NCBI RefSeq assembly: GCF_030269925.1
Contig: NC_085133.1
Span: forward strand, 6,468,001-6,532,000
DNA length: 64,000 bases
Source: Bombyx mori
Taxonomy: Eukaryota > Arthropoda > Insecta > Lepidoptera > Bombycidae
Direction of reading: 5' to 3'
Below the pieces are notes generated by a model, which did no database searches, was not told the origin of the DNA, and worked only from the letters and a program-made list of their open reading frames with translations. A program made the position numbers and the translations under genes. This document shows positions 1 through 9,236 of this stretch, in pieces; the first letter of the stretch is position 1, and each line of letters starts with the position of its first letter.

Positions 1-751
1 AAGTCTTTGAATATCAGATAGTATGCCTCTCTTTGTAATACTGCTTGACCTTGCTGGTAAGTTAACCTTGTACTGAAACTGATCCGTGCCCAGGTTCCAG
101 ATCAAACCTAGAGCTTGTACTTTTCCATCCAATTTAAAATCCAACTGTGCTCGAGATGTACGTTTGTTTGGTTCGATAGATTTCAAAAATTCAGCAGAAT
201 TGGATGACCATTTTGATAAAACAAATCCACCTTTCTGTAGAATATTATCTACTTCTTGTGCTCTTTTTATGGCTTCAGGAGCACTGCTCTCCCCCGACAT
301 TAGATCGTCCATGTAAAAATCTTCTTTAATAATTCGAACAGCCATTGGGTGATTTCGACCTTCATCGTCCGCCACCTGGTGAAGCGTTCTTACAGCCAGG
401 TGAGGAGCCGCCGCTGTACCAAATGTAACACGAAGCATACGATATTCTTTAATAGGGTCTGTATCATTCTCTCTCCACAAAAGGCGTTGATATCGATCGG
501 CGTCTTCTTCATAAAGTAATATTTGCAGGTACATCTTTTGTATATCACTTGCATAGCAAACACGATGTAATCTCGATCTCATAAGTATGTTCCTTAAGTC
601 TTCTTGCAGTTGTGGACCTACAAGCAATTCATCGTTTAGAGAAACGCAGTTGGAGCCCTTCGCTGAAGCATCAAATACTACGCGTGTCTTAGAAGTTTCT
701 CTGTCTGCGTGTACCACGGCGTGATGAGGTAAGTATACTGATTTTCTCTCA
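1..751 (-). pseudogene. BEL/Pao reverse transcriptase, N-terminal half, out of frame with gag-pro
   Basis: Minus-strand translation gives an uninterrupted RT segment. It opens with the conserved block VYLPHHAVVHADRE and RVVFDASAKG, continues with CYASDIQKMYLQI (first catalytic Asp), LRVTFGTAAAPHLA, and the active site FYMDDLMSGE, and reaches the window edge at an LSDIQRL motif. No stop lies within the segment. It is one base out of frame with the upstream gag-pro reading frame, the change falling at an A-rich site around 745-755. BEL/Pao elements normally encode a single polyprotein, so a one-base loss is the simplest explanation. RNase H and integrase would lie beyond base 1. Confidence 0.88.
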
Positions 752-752
752 T

Positions 753-2954
753 TTATTTCTTAGGTATTTCTTCCATGTAGTTAGCTTTTATGTATTCTTG
801 CATGACCTTTATATAATCTTCTTTTAGTTTAGTTTCTTTCTTAAATCTTCTTTCTAGCTGAAGTAACCTCTTTCTAGCAATTTCTTTCGTATTTCCTTCA
901 GTCGAAATTGGATTCTTTGTATTAAATGGCAGCCTCACTAGATATCTTCCTTCACTATTTCTCGTATGTGTGCTTTCATATATTGATTCACATAGCTTTT
1001 CTTCCTTTGTTAATATTCTCTTTTTATCATTGTCAATTTCCCAGAGGGATTTCAACATATGATCTATATGGACTTGATGATGAAGGACCAGAAATGATTC
1101 ATTTTCACGGTTATTATCGATTTCTCCGAAGAGGATCCACCCCAGGTTGGTTTCTTGGGCACATGGAGAACCTGGAGGGCCCTTAATAAGTGTTGGTTGC
1201 ACAATTTGTGCATACTCTTTAACACCAAGAAGTAAGTCTATCGAACCTGGTTGGAAGTAGTCTGGATCTGCCAGGTTGAGTCCTTCTAGATGTGGCCAAT
1301 GTGTGACAGTTACAGCTTTGGAGGGGATCTTCGTGGTCAACTGTTTACTCATAACATATGCTTGTATGTTGATTTCGAAGCTTGGATTCCAGCGGGAGCC
1401 AATCTTAAGTTGAACCACGTGATCAACATTAGTTCTTGTAGATCCCACCCCGATAATACTTCCTCTCGCTGATTGCCTGGTAAGTTTGAGCATTTGAGCC
1501 GCCTTCTCGCTTAAAAATGAAGCCTGCGAACCATGGTCTACTAGCGCACGAAGAACAACGGTTTGGTTATGCTCGTTCCTCGTTAAAACCATCGCTGTGG
1601 CTAGTAGTGCTGTGCTTTGCTTAGTACTGTGATGTGACGCCACCATGCTATTTATAACCTCTTCTTTCTCTTTTACCCCGTGGTGAGATGCACTCGGTTG
1701 ATTCCTTTCCTCAGTTTGTGCCGAGTCTTGATGGCGGTGGAGAAGAGTGTGATGCCGTCTTCTACATAAGCGACAGGACATTTGTAACTTACACTGGTAA
1801 GCAGAATGCCCAGGCACCAAACAGTTAAAACACAGATTGTTGGTCTTGACATAATCAGCTCTTTCTTTAGGTTGCAGTTTGGTAAAATTCTTACAATGAC
1901 ATAATGTATGTTTTTCTTTACAGAGCACGCAAGTTCTTTCATTTGGCTGTGACGTGGTGGCTGTGGCAGTTACTAAGTGTGAACGTTCTCTTACAGGTTT
2001 GTCACGGCTGCTACAAGTCCCTGACACGGACAATACAAGTTCTAAGGTACGGTATCTTGACTGCAGGAAATCTTTTAAATTCTCCCAAGTTGGTAGTTCG
2101 TCCTCTGATTTTGAATAAGCTGTCTGCTCCCATTCTTTGTGAGACTCCGGGTCCAACTTCTGTATCACAAGGAATATAATTATAGGATCCCAGGAGGTCG
2201 TAGGTATATTTAAATTTTCTAAATTATTCAAACAATCTGTCGTGACGTCTAATAAATTTTTTAATTGAGTTGCAGACTGAGAACTAATTTTCTTCTGATT
2301 AAATAATTTCTTCAACACTGAGTTAATTATTAATCTTTTATTTCCATACCTTGACTTCAAAATGTTCCATGCTTTTTTATAATTGTTTTCCGTGACTTGA
2401 ACAGGTTTTAATAATGTTTCTGCCTCGCAGCTGACTGTACTCTTAAGATAATGTAACTTTTGTACGTCACTTAAAGCCGGGTTCTTATCCACTAAGGAGG
2501 TAAATAGGTCTTGAAACGTAGGCCAATCTTCATAGTTTCCAGTGAATTTCGGTAATTCGATTCTCGGTAACCGAACAAGGTTTTCGGTATCCGCAATAAT
2601 CTTAGAATTATTTGGTGAGGACGTTACAGTACTCGGCGCGGCTGCTTGTGTGAAAGATTGCAAAAGATCTTTTAAATCGGCTAACAAAACGAGATACAAA
2701 TCTTCGAACACGAAGTAATCTTCATTTTGAAAATATGGTAACTCTTGTCTTTGTTCTTTCGGTGTTATTTTTACCAATTGTAGATGCGTTTGCTTAAATG
2801 TAGTCCAATATTCTTCGATACATTTGATTCTTGCTTCTACATAACCTCTTGTCAATCTAGCTTTTGGACATTTCTTTAAATTAATTTGAGTTTTGCTTAA
2901 GAGCGCAGCGGTATTTTCTAAAACGTTCAAAAGTTCATCCATAGTACCGTCCAA
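753..2954 (-). CDS. BEL/Pao Gag-protease polyprotein (733 aa)
   Basis: This is the retrotransposon capsid and protease region, acting in virus-like particles in the cytoplasm. Residues 1-110 form a charged helical N-terminus. Residues about 128-305 match the DUF1759 Gag family (LPKFTGNYEDWPTFQDLF, SRYGNKRLI). Cysteine/histidine knuckles lie at about 342-406, including CFNCLVPGHSAYQC at 375-388. The aspartic protease (DUF1758 type) starts near 465, with the catalytic motif at 472-476 reading VDHGS instead of the usual D-S/T-G. TNLGWILFG (602-610) is the conserved end of the protease region. The tail (640-733) already belongs to the linker before RT. Translation stops at 753-755, where the RT frame should continue. 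Family assignment is firm; function is doubtful because RT is out of frame. Confidence 0.92.
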   Translation of the reverse strand: MDGTMDELLNVLENTAALLSKTQINLKKCPKARLTRGYVEARIKCIEEYWTTFKQTHLQLVKITPKEQRQELPYFQNEDYFVFEDLYLVLLADLKDLLQSFTQAAAPSTVTSSPNNSKIIADTENLVRLPRIELPKFTGNYEDWPTFQDLFTSLVDKNPALSDVQKLHYLKSTVSCEAETLLKPVQVTENNYKKAWNILKSRYGNKRLIINSVLKKLFNQKKISSQSATQLKNLLDVTTDCLNNLENLNIPTTSWDPIIIFLVIQKLDPESHKEWEQTAYSKSEDELPTWENLKDFLQSRYRTLELVLSVSGTCSSRDKPVRERSHLVTATATTSQPNERTCVLCKEKHTLCHCKNFTKLQPKERADYVKTNNLCFNCLVPGHSAYQCKLQMSCRLCRRRHHTLLHRHQDSAQTEERNQPSASHHGVKEKEEVINSMVASHHSTKQSTALLATAMVLTRNEHNQTVVLRALVDHGSQASFLSEKAAQMLKLTRQSARGSIIGVGSTRTNVDHVVQLKIGSRWNPSFEINIQAYVMSKQLTTKIPSKAVTVTHWPHLEGLNLADPDYFQPGSIDLLLGVKEYAQIVQPTLIKGPPGSPCAQETNLGWILFGEIDNNRENESFLVLHHQVHIDHMLKSLWEIDNDKKRILTKEEKLCESIYESTHTRNSEGRYLVRLPFNTKNPISTEGNTKEIARKRLLQLERRFKKETKLKEDYIKVMQEYIKANYMEEIPKK

Positions 2955-2973
2955 CCAGAAAACGCAATAAAAT

Positions 2974-3302
2974 TGTAATATTTATAAATTATGTATAAAT
3001 TATTTGTCTTTAAATCACTGGAATGTGGTTTACGGCTTACTGAAAAACAATATTTTCACTGACCGGCGTCCATCATCGATAGCTTGTATGTTCAAAAAAT
3101 CCGCTCGAATTTGACCAATATGAATGATGTAATTAAGGTTCAATTTGGTTTGCGTACTATCCGTAAAGAAAAACTGTGTGTGGATGCAACGACATTTATT
3201 TTGCGACTGACTTCACTTTTGACAAGTAAAAATATAGTAATTAGCAAAGAGTATAAGGTTAGTAACAACAAGTATGTTTATCAGTCTCTGCTACCTATAA
3301 CA
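2974..3302 (-). repeat. possible 5' LTR of the BEL/Pao element
   Basis: On the minus strand this stretch starts with TGTTATAGGTAGCAG and could end with AATATTACA just before the short leader of the gag ORF. It contains an AATAAA on the minus strand near 3195. The TG...CA ends and position fit an LTR, but the second LTR is outside the window and no primer-binding site or target duplication could be confirmed, so the borders are a guess. Confidence 0.3.
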
Positions 3303-3828
3303 GGGAATCCTAAATCGAAGCCGGATGACCGTGCGTGATTTGTTCCCGGTTAATAAAAACTTCTACGTAATATTTAATATCTTCTTCGAATAATTAAAGC
3401 ATCGTAACGCAATTATTGTCGTGCGGAAATCAGTGATGTTAATCGTTCTGTTTATCTTTTTGCTTGCAGTAGCTGATTCAGAAACCTACCATAGTTATTG
3501 ATATTGTCAAAAAATTTATACTTAAGCAATTTCTGACTTTTAATTAAAGTACAATTTCCGTGGTCATTAATTACTGTCTGTTTGTCTATTTCAAAACTGC
3601 TAAACGTAATTTTTGCACGTTTTGCAAAATATTTACATAAACCAGTGTTTGAATCGTAAAAATTGTAAAAATAGGCATATAAATAAATACTATGAATTGA
3701 ATTTGGACTGTAAACTCACTTCTGTTAGTTGTGAAGTCTATGGGCTCTGGTAACCACTGATTACTGTTACCATGCGCTCACGATAAACAAATAACATTCA
3801 CAAAACCGACTGTAAGGTGACAGCTATC

Positions 3829-4072
3829 ACTGGTGGTAGGACCTCTTGGGAGTCCGCACGGGTAGGTACCACCACCCCGCCTATTTCCGCCGTGAAGCAG
3901 TAATGCGTTTCGGTTCGAAGGGTGGGGTAGCCGTTGTAACTATACTGAGATCTTAGAACTTATATCTCGAGGTGGGTGGCGCATTTACGTTGTAGATGTC
4001 TATGGGCTCCAGTAACCACTTAACACCAGGTGGGCTGTGAGCTCGTCCATCCATCTAAGCAATAAAAAAAAA
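3829..4072 (+). mobile_element. Bm1 SINE, 5'-truncated
   Basis: It carries the Bm1 body, from ACTGGTGGTAGGACCTCTTG to CCATCTAAGCAATAAAAAAA. The tRNA-like head is missing. A few differences from the neighbouring copies (TTGGGAGTCC, TTCCGCC) mark ordinary decay. A smaller Bm1-like scrap (CTATGGGCTCTGGTAACCAC) lies just upstream at about 3738-3765. Confidence 0.88.
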
Positions 4073-4144
4073 GCTCTCGAATTGTAAAGGTTAATAAACC
4101 ATTATTTTAAATTAAACGAAAAACAATAGTAATTTCATCTTCAT

Positions 4145-4317
4145 CATTAACCTGTACTTTCCTCTGCTGGATCTAGGACTCTCTCATAGTCCGCCGCAAT
4201 GAACGATCCTCCGCTTTCCACATCCAATATTTTCCTGCAATCGCCGCAAATCATCGGTCCACCGGGCAGAAAGACGTTCAACGCTGCGCTTACCGGTACG
4301 TGGTTTCCAATCCAGTA
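4145..4317 (-). pseudogene. LINE ORF2 C-terminal remnant (WKPRTGKRS type)
   Basis: Minus-strand translation begins L-D-W-K-P-R-T-G-K-R-S-V-E-R and continues ARWTDDL. This resembles the C-terminal zinc-knuckle-like tail of insect non-LTR retrotransposons (WRPRTG-RS-GRPPTRWTDDL). Further on the frame contains a stop. The remnant is cut at 4317/4318 by a miniature inverted-repeat element. Clade assignment (RTE-like) is from memory. Confidence 0.6.
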
Positions 4318-4484
4318 TGCTTAGTGCGAGTTTTTTAACGTTCTGGATAGCGTAAAAGTTAGGCCAATTTTGTATGCAGTTGGAACAGCGTCCCTAGAGG
4401 CAAACGTAGGCAAACGATCCAATTCCATAGAAATATGAGCTAACTTTTACGCTATCGTGAACGTTAAAAAACTCGCACTAAGCA
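4318..4484. mobile_element. MITE with about 43-bp inverted repeats
   Basis: The left arm starts TGCTTAGTGCGAGTTTTTTA and the right arm is its reverse complement with two small differences near the GATAGCG core. About 80 bp separate the arms, containing AACGTAGGCAAACG. The element interrupts the LINE remnant at 4145-4317. No clean target duplication is visible (TA on the left, CA on the right), so the superfamily is open. Confidence 0.75.
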
Positions 4485-5008
4485 CACAGAACGCGTCTGC
4501 ACCATCGGCAATTGATTCTGCGACACGTATGATTGCCACTTCAGCTTGCTAATCTTTAGTAATTTACCAAACCTAAATCTTCGTATACATGTCCTGATTG
4601 ACTCATCATATAAACCGCTCCGGTCGCAAACTTGAAATTTGGCAGTGGATGCCTTTTATGTTGTAAACATCCGCCAAAGAAAGAAGGGTTAGGACCAAGA
4701 GGTTAAAATAAACGGTGGACACTTGAAGGTAATTCTTCATCTTCAATATAAAATACCAACAAGAAACTTTATATGTTTGCTTCTGGTTAGAAATAAATTT
4801 AGAAATTTAACGGCGTATTTCAAAAGCTTTAATTGATTGCTTGTCGAAACTTTATATGGAAGTTGGTCACCGTTGAACATTCTTTGGATCTTCGTTTGAT
4901 TATCAGAATTTTCGTACACCTAATGTTCAAACATGTTCCAATAAAGGATGTATACCATTTTTTATTGATAAATATGTCACTATTTTCATACCTATTACGA
5001 AAGGTCAA
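4485..5008. other. no recognisable feature
   Basis: AT-rich sequence. The 63-aa frame at 4833-5024 has no recognisable motif. The stretch just right of the MITE may continue the interrupted LINE remnant, but no frame is convincing. Confidence 0.5.
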
Positions 5009-5300
5009 TCTATATAATATATAAAAATGAATTGCTGTTCGTTAGTCTCGCTAAAACTCGAGAACGGCTGGGCGGGTTTGGCTAATTTTGGTCATGAATT
5101 ATTTGTGGAAGTCCAGAGAAGGTTTAAAAGGTAGATGAATATGAAAACGCTCGAAATTTAACAAAAATAACAATTTTGTTTTTCCTTTGATGTGTACCAG
5201 TCGGACGGATTCCTTTTGTTTGTTTTAAGGTTATGTTATACAAAAGCTTAGGTCTTTTATTTATCGATTGAGGCACTACGAAGTCTGCCTGGTCAGCTAG
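5009..5300 (+). mobile_element. non-autonomous Helitron, family A
   Basis: The 5' end is TC followed by a TA-rich run and AATTGCTGTTCGTTAGTCTC; the 3' end is GCCTGGTCAG-CTAG followed by T. TC...CTAG ends, an A/T insertion site and a short GC palindrome before CTAG are Helitron hallmarks. No coding capacity. Other copies are at 12208, 15535 (minus), 36733 (minus) and 55380. Confidence 0.78.
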
Positions 5301-6328
5301 TAACAAAATAATAATTAAACGAACAATAATAATGCATGAGCGTTAATAAACAACACAACACGAGATTATTTATAATTGAAAATTAACGATGATTATAACT
5401 ACTTAAAATTATGAAATGCTCAATAAAATTTAATATGTCGATAACATATATATAAATAGTGAAATACGCGCGGTGGTTGCTTGTATCTGTCGCGCGGAGG
5501 GCGATAAAGTCGCCCCATGACACCGGCTTTATCGAGACATCGAATCGATATAGCTGTGTTATCGATTTATCGATATCGATAAAATTGATTGCTGTTTATT
5601 ACCCTATTTGGTATTTTGCGATCAATTTTGGTGAATTGCATATAATTCGATAGCTATCTATGCGTTGTCTGTTAACGTGATTTGTAGTTGTAATTAAAAT
5701 ATAACGTAATACAAATGGTACTTCAGTTTGCTCGAGTAAATAATGATTCATGAATACATTGTTTAAAAGCATTTGATACAACAAAACCAAAATCAATAAC
5801 AAACAGCAATGAAAGCAGTATCTCGACTATAAAACAAAAGGGCAGCGCGTAAAGGAATAGTGCCGGACACGAATTATCGATAATCCTACGCTTTCTTCAA
5901 TAATGGCCGGGGCGGAGAACGCGCCATACAAAACGAGAACCAAGAAAACCAGGTATATTGTTATTACAAAGCGACGGATACGTGTAATGAACGCACGCAC
6001 GATTGGTGTGCGCAAATTGTTAGGTGAGCGTCGGTAAACTTAAAATGAGACGTAAGTGGACTTGAGAAGTGGAAGTCGACTCCTTGTATTGATTGAAATG
6101 ATGTCTACGCCTACACGCGTACGAGAGTCGCATCGAACAGATATCTATCTGCCAGTTTATGGGTGGGTAGTTATAAAAACTTTTTATGAGATAATTAAAT
6201 GTAGTTTATAATAAATGTTTTTTTTCGAAAAACAATGTTCCTTGTCAAAGAAATTAGTGAGTGTGGTAAGATGGGTGAATGAGTTCACGCTTCATCTGAA
6301 GTTAAGTGGTGACTAGAATTCGTGGACC
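5301..6328. other. gene-free stretch with a TATA-like box and ATCGAT cluster
   Basis: No gene is recognised. A TATAAATAG lies at about 5450-5458, followed by GC-rich sequence (CGCGCGGTGG, GTCGCGCGGAGGGCG), and several ATCGAT/TATCGATA words fall at about 5538-5582 and 5875. TATCGATA is the DREF/BEAF site of flies. Whether these mark a promoter cannot be judged here. Confidence 0.4.
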
Positions 6329-6385
6329 GTTCAAACGGAAACGCATGACTGTTTCGCTAGAGGAATAGACAGGGTGGTGGTAACT
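6329..6385 (-). repeat. degenerate Bm1 fragment
   Basis: The stretch GTTCAAACGGAAACGCATGACTG through GACAGGGTGGTGGTAAC aligns by eye with the complement of the Bm1 middle (CTTCAAACCGAAACGCATTACTG...GGCAGGGTGGTGGTACC). It is old and short. Confidence 0.6.
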
Positions 6386-6415
6386 TCTCGTGCGAAATTA
6401 CAATACCCTACCATA

Positions 6416-6675
6416 ACGGCCGTCTGGTGTAGTGGTAAGTGACATGGTCACTACACAAGGGGGTCGCGGGTTCGAATCCCGCCAAGGGAAGATATTCGTA
6501 TGATAAATATAAATGTCTTTTCCAGGGTTATGGATGTATATTAAATATATGTATGTGTATAATAAAAAATCTTACATTTATTTCCGTTATCTGGTACCTG
6601 TAACACAAGTTCTTTACGAACTTATCACGGGACCAGTTAACGTGGCGTGATTGTTAGTAAATATTTATTTATTTA
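6416..6675 (+). mobile_element. tRNA-derived SINE (second family)
   Basis: The head resembles a tRNA gene: A-box-like TGGTGTAGTGGTAAGTGA and a perfect B box GGTTCGAATCC. A body of about 170 bp follows (GATAAATATAAATGTC, CCAGGGTTATGGATG, TATCTGGTACCTGTAAC, CACGGGACCAGTTAACGTGG), ending in a TTTATTTA run. The head does not fold as a full tRNA cloverleaf and leads into a shared body, so this is a SINE and not a tRNA gene. Near-identical copies are at 20816, 32443 and 62183 (minus). Confidence 0.85.
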
Positions 6676-7344
6676 TAACTATGTTTCAATATTAGCCACT
6701 TTTTTTTATTTAACTTTTCATTGATTTCTCTAAATGTTCTCACAGAATGAAACTAAGCAGTAACTTCGCCGTGAAAATTGAAGTCACACATAAAACGTCG
6801 CACCGTTTTATTTCGAACGAATCATAACGATAGCGACGTGTAGCTCTCCAACGTATATAATTTAGTAAGGATTGAGTTATTAGTAGCGCGTCCCGAGATA
6901 TGGGCACAAACGAGTACATGTTTAATGTTTTCGGTTTTTTCGACGACTTAATGTTCTTTTGATATGGTGTGTCAACCAAGACTTCGACATGGCAGATGAT
7001 CTGGCGCGATAACGTCGTGCGTATATGCGCTCTCGAGCTGTTGCTATCAATCATGTTTGACTTGATAATCTAAAACTTCCCTTTCCCCTATGTTCCTGGT
7101 GGGGCATGTTAATAGGCTGCCTGTCTTAGTCGGGAACTAATCGTGCGTTACAAAGGTCAGAGTAATTTTAGTAGGGGATTGTATTGACGTCTATTAAAAT
7201 ATAGTAAGATTGTAAACTGATCTACGTGTATATGCTAATAAGATATATTTCGTTTGAAACACGCTTTTATTAGCTTAATTTTCACCAATTTCAAAGTCCG
7301 ATTAATTTTAGATGTTGCAAGTGAATCAAAGACAGATGACCATA
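6676..7344. other. no recognisable feature
   Basis: Mixed-composition unique-looking DNA. The 104-aa minus-strand frame at 6740-7054 has no motif and no sign of selection on codons, so it is not called as a gene. Confidence 0.5.
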
Positions 7345-7610
7345 TCGACGCTTGAAAGGCAAACGTGACTAAGCGACAATGCTTGAATTTTACAGTAGAC
7401 TAATAATTTAAAGTTGAAATACCTGAAAACAAAATTTATTTTAACGAATCTAGCTGTAGTAGAATCTAGCTAGTAGTTGTAGGATTGAAATTATTTTAAT
7501 AGACCTAGAAATATATATTTTATTTTTTGCGCATCGAATATGGTTATTGCCTATCATTTATGTATAAAGCAGTTATTGTCGCTTAGTCACGTTTGCCTTT
7601 CAAGCGTCGA
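7345..7610. mobile_element. Tc1/mariner-type MITE with perfect 36-bp TIRs
   Basis: The left end starts TCGACGCTTGAAAGGCAAAC and the right end is its exact reverse complement over 36 bp (7345-7380 and 7575-7610). The element is flanked on both sides by TA (7343-7344 and 7611-7612), the target duplication of Tc1/mariner elements. The 194-bp core is AT-rich and non-coding. Perfect arms suggest recent movement by a transposase encoded elsewhere. Confidence 0.88.
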
Positions 7611-7612
7611 TA

Positions 7613-9107
7613 TATTAATTACTCGATTGATATCGAGACAAGAATTTTTAAAATCATATTTTAGTCTATTTATTTGTAAATTGAGTCATTGTTTGGTAAG
7701 GCGATGAAATTCCAACCACTTTACCAGGTGTTTTAGTTTACAATTTTTATGGTAAGCTACGCAATGCTACCCATATCGATATGCTTGTCTCTCCCAGTGA
7801 AAGTTTAAGAATGAAATCATGTCACACGCGTACCCGTTGGATATTGGAGGCAGCGATCATCGTAAACTCTGTAGCCTACGACAATGTCCTTAATTAAACG
7901 TCGTATCAGAATTTTACCCTTACGAATCGCCTTATTTACGTCTCCGTAGCTACAGACCGGATCCGTGGGTGTAGCATCGTCGCTTTCTTACGACTCTTTT
8001 GAATTGATTAAGGCGTTTTTTTTTTTATCTCGCATTGTAGGGTAATCACTGCATGTCTTTATCGCGGCTAATGATCTCGGATTAACATGTACCGGGACGG
8101 TGTGATGACGAGTTCAAAATTTAAATTGTCTTCCCGAGTACATCGTCGATTACACGCTCGGAAACGGCTCCATCTAAAATGGTTTTTATGAATTACGTGC
8201 GTGGAGAAATTGTTCATCAAATGTTTAAATCTTTTGTAAAGGCTTTTTACGAAGGTCGAATTAGTTTCATAAGAACACAAAAGCGGTTTGAATGTTTACC
8301 CTAAATTCGTGTGATAAGTTGTTGTCGTGGCCTCCTACCAGATTCTGCTTCATATTTTTTCGTCAATTTAATTGTAATAAGTTTATCAAAGTTTCAGATC
8401 ATTAACTCGGATCAAGACCCTGTGAATAGAGATCTCCTATGAGAGTCATGCGTTATTAAGAAATGTTTTCGTATAAAATACGCAGCGTCATCATCTGTTT
8501 GTTATTCAATACGAAATATAAAAAAAGCGTCCGTACTAATAACCGAGTGAGTTGCTATTCGTTCATTGGAAATTAATTAATTAATATTTTCATTTATACG
8601 TCTATATATAGTTAGGTACTTCGATTATTATATCATTAAAATTCCGGAGTGAGATCTCACTCGGACAACGGCGGCAGATCTATTTAAAAACTTAAATTCT
8701 GACAACGGTTAACTTCGTTCCATAAAAAAAATAAAAGGATATTTTTGAACATTTGAATTCGAAAGCGGGACCGCGAAACGAGTCCTAACGAACTTTAAAT
8801 TTTTTTTTTTTTTTTATTCCTTTTCTCCACGCTGGCAAGACAGCATGTCGGCGCACGAGAGTCGCTTCGGGCGTTTTCGGTGTAATTTTTTTTTCTCGTA
8901 AGACTTGCCTTCGCCGAGGCTTGTTCTTGCGGGTAATGGCTTCATTATACCACACTCCAGGTCTCGGAAAGTCCTCGCAAAAACCGGCCACGCTCACAGA
9001 AAAGATAACGAACAGACTTAGTTTTGAAAAGAAAAAAGAAGTTAACTTAATTTTGAGACTAACAAATTCCTAATTCAAAATTCCTAACTTAATGAATTTG
9101 CTGTAAG
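7613..9107. other. about 1.5 kb without identified elements
   Basis: No repeat or exon is recognised. A 70-aa minus-strand frame (8785-8997) is basic and ends in a lysine run produced by a poly-T tract; it is probably chance. GC-rich patches around 8820-8990 are the only compositional features. Confidence 0.45.
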
Positions 9108-9236
9108 TGGTGATAGGGCATTCGCACAAGCGAAGCGATACTGTCTTCGCACTTATTCATATTTCAAGGTAAGCGCGCTTATAAGCTCCAGTCACATATT
9201 ACTAGATGAGCCGTGAGCTAGTTTAGCGTAATAAAA
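9108..9236 (+). repeat. ancient Bm1-like fragment
   Basis: The sequence TTCAAGGTAAGCGCGCTTATAAGCTCCAGTCAC, GAGCCGTGAGCTAG and GCGTAATAAAAAT follows the order of the Bm1 3' third (CTCAAGGTGGGTGGCGC, GGGCTCCAGTAACCAC, GGCTGTGAGCTCG, GCAATAAAA) at low identity. Confidence 0.45.

Larger units (their letters stand above)
1..3302 (-). mobile_element. BEL/Pao LTR retrotransposon, 3' part outside the window
   Basis: The element reads on the minus strand: possible 5' LTR (about 2974-3302), gag-protease (753-2954), then reverse transcriptase (1 to about 750), leaving the window before RNase H, integrase and the 3' LTR. The assignment rests on the gag/protease layout typical of BEL/Pao elements (DUF1759, zinc knuckles, DUF1758 protease) and on an RT with a YMDD active site. 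The two coding blocks are open but lie in different frames, so this copy is probably dead or nearly so. The few visible lesions suggest a fairly young insertion. Confidence 0.93.

Noticed and set aside
740..760. programmed ribosomal frameshift in the BEL/Pao element
   Set aside because: No clear slippery heptamer or downstream structure is seen, and BEL/Pao normally uses one frame; mutation is simpler. Kept only as an item to test.
6416..6495. tRNA gene
   Set aside because: The A and B boxes are good, but the cloverleaf is incomplete and the same head leads into a shared 170-bp body in four places, so it is a SINE head.
8785..8997. 70-aa minus-strand protein
   Set aside because: The lysine-rich end comes from a poly-T tract and no domain or splice context supports it.
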